Source of the DNA: DATLBY01 sp035526665
GTDB taxonomy: Bacteria > Acidobacteriota > Terriglobia > Bryobacterales > Bryobacteraceae
DNA: 5,134 nucleotides
Reading direction: 5' to 3'
Assembly: GCA_035526665.1 (NCBI GenBank)
Contig: DATLBY010000206.1
Span: 1 to 5,134, forward strand
In this document: piece after piece, positions 4,438 to 5,134 of the stretch
Layout of the letters: each line of letters begins with the position of its first letter
How positions within the stretch are numbered: position 1 is the stretch's first letter
Program-made: the position numbers and the translations under genes
The notes under the pieces: generated by a model
Databases searched by the model: none
The model's input: only the letters and a program-made list of their open reading frames with translations
What the model was told of the DNA's origin: nothing

Positions 4438-5134
4438 CTATTGCTCGACATTGTATTCCTTGAGCTTGCGATAAAGAGTGGTTCTCCCGATGCCGAGCAA
4501 CTGCGCAGCGGTAGCTCGATCGCCTTTGGTATATTGCAGAGCGCCGAGAATGGCGCGGCGCTCCACTTCGGGCAAGGGAATCACTTCTCCCAGTGGCGGT
4601 TCGAATGCCGGAACCCCTTGCTTCACCGCCGTCGACATCACCAGCAGGCCGCTTTGCATAAGCCGCGCATTTTTTAAGGCGGACGGCAGGTCGCATACAT
4701 TCAGCAGCGGACCGGAGTGAATCGCAACCATGTGCTGGATGCAATTTTCCAATTCCCGCACGTTGCCCGGCCAGTCGTAAGAAACTAATACCTCGGTAGT
4801 TTCATCGGCCAATCTGTGATTTCTGCCATATTTCTGAATGAAGTAAGTGAGAAGCGGAGGGATGTCTTCCCGCCGCTCGCGAAGGGGAACCAGGCGGAGC
4901 GTCACCACATTGAGCCGGTAGTAGAGATCGCGCCGGAAGTTTCCCTTCTCCACCTCGGCTGCCAGATCCCGGTTGGTGGCAGCCAGCACCCGGAAATCCG
5001 AGCGCCGTTGTGCCAGCGACCCTACCGGGCGAAACTCTTTCTCCTGCAAAACGCGGAGGAGCTTGGCCTGCATATCCAGGGGAAGCTCGCCGATCTCGTC
5101 CAGGAATGCGATGCCCCCATGAGCCAGTTCAATC
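4438..5134 (-). CDS. Sigma-54-dependent enhancer-binding regulator, C-terminal part, cut by the window edge
   Basis: The C-terminal 231 residues of an NtrC-type AAA+ activator are present; the frame runs off the right edge, so the ATG at 5073 is internal. Numbering from the edge, the Walker B motif IAFLDEIGEL is at 8-17 (D12, E13), and MQAKLLRVLQEKEFRPVG at 21-38 is a strongly conserved family segment. Sensor I (AATNRD) is at 51-56, the arginine-finger region FRRDLYYRLN at 66-75, and sensor II WPGNVRELEN at 121-130. A Fis-type helix-turn-helix occupies about 188-226 (EVERRAILGAL, then TAAQLLGIGRTTLYRKL). Such proteins bind upstream enhancers and hydrolyse ATP to open sigma-54 promoters. Walker A, the GAFTGA loop and the sensory domain lie outside, so the input signal and sigma-54 contact cannot be checked. 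The glycosyltransferase gene follows after 9 bp, suggesting, but not proving, a link with polysaccharide genes. Confidence 0.95.
   Translation of the reverse strand, partial: IELAHGGIAFLDEIGELPLDMQAKLLRVLQEKEFRPVGSLAQRRSDFRVLAATNRDLAAEVEKGNFRRDLYYRLNVVTLRLVPLRERREDIPPLLTYFIQKYGRNHRLADETTEVLVSYDWPGNVRELENCIQHMVAIHSGPLLNVCDLPSALKNARLMQSGLLVMSTAVKQGVPAFEPPLGEVIPLPEVERRAILGALQYTKGDRATAAQLLGIGRTTLYRKLKEYNVEQ

Noticed and set aside
3958..4463. Plus-strand open frames opposite the glycosyltransferase gene (3958-4185, 4179-4463)
   Set aside because: They are antisense to a protein with intact GT4 motifs, and no family is recognised in them.
4400..4744. Minus-strand open frame of 114 codons spanning the regulator-glycosyltransferase junction
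   Set aside because: It reads out of frame with both real genes, and its Arg/Ser-rich product has no recognisable features.
4438..5073. A complete 211-residue regulator starting at ATG 5073
   Set aside because: The frame continues upstream to the edge with IELAHGGIAFLDEIGELPLD, the Walker B region of the AAA+ domain, so this ATG is an internal Met and the gene is partial.
1..5134. CRISPR array, insertion sequence, tRNA or rRNA gene
   Set aside because: No regularly spaced direct repeats, transposase motifs, terminal inverted repeats or cloverleaf-like segments were seen on either strand by eye.

Overview
The window most likely comes from a chromosome of an Acidobacteriota member, possibly Solibacter-like. 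This is inference: the DNA looks GC-rich, trmFO is followed directly by a Xer-type recombinase gene, the oxidoreductase has the Tat-signal form common in Acidobacteriota and Planctomycetota, and two small proteins resemble acidobacterial hypothetical proteins as far as I recall. No rRNA or other taxonomic marker is present. I see no insertion sequence, CRISPR array, tRNA or phage gene, so this reads as ordinary chromosomal sequence.

Layout. Positions 1-1416 (minus strand) hold the folate-dependent tRNA methyltransferase gene trmFO. The first 28 codons of a XerC/XerD-type tyrosine recombinase follow it, with an 11-bp overlap, and run off the left edge. A 41-bp divergent spacer with a TTATATAA core separates trmFO from a plus-strand Gfo/Idh/MocA-family oxidoreductase carrying a twin-arginine signal (1458-2657). 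Next is a convergent small two-helix membrane protein gene (minus, 2678-2947). A 126-bp divergent spacer follows, carrying a nested set of GTTGCA inverted repeats and candidate -10 elements on both strands. Then comes a small acidic protein gene (plus, 3074-3409). Its stop codon shares the palindrome TTAA with the stop of a convergent GT4 glycosyltransferase gene (minus, 3406-4428). That gene lies 9 bp behind the C-terminal 231 codons of a sigma-54 enhancer-binding regulator (minus, 4438 to the right edge).

Functional picture. trmFO-xer is a housekeeping pair (tRNA T54 methylation and probably chromosome-dimer resolution). The oxidoreductase is probably an exported or membrane-facing sugar or cyclitol dehydrogenase. 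The regulator-glycosyltransferase pair looks like one transcription unit, possibly linking sigma-54 control to surface polysaccharide synthesis. The two small divergent genes have no function I can name. They and the dyad-rich spacer between them are the least explained part of the window. Three of the five genes whose 5' ends are visible and whose starts I assign appear to start with GTG or TTG (trmFO TTG, small membrane protein GTG, glycosyltransferase TTG), and a GTG start is also a serious option for the small acidic protein.
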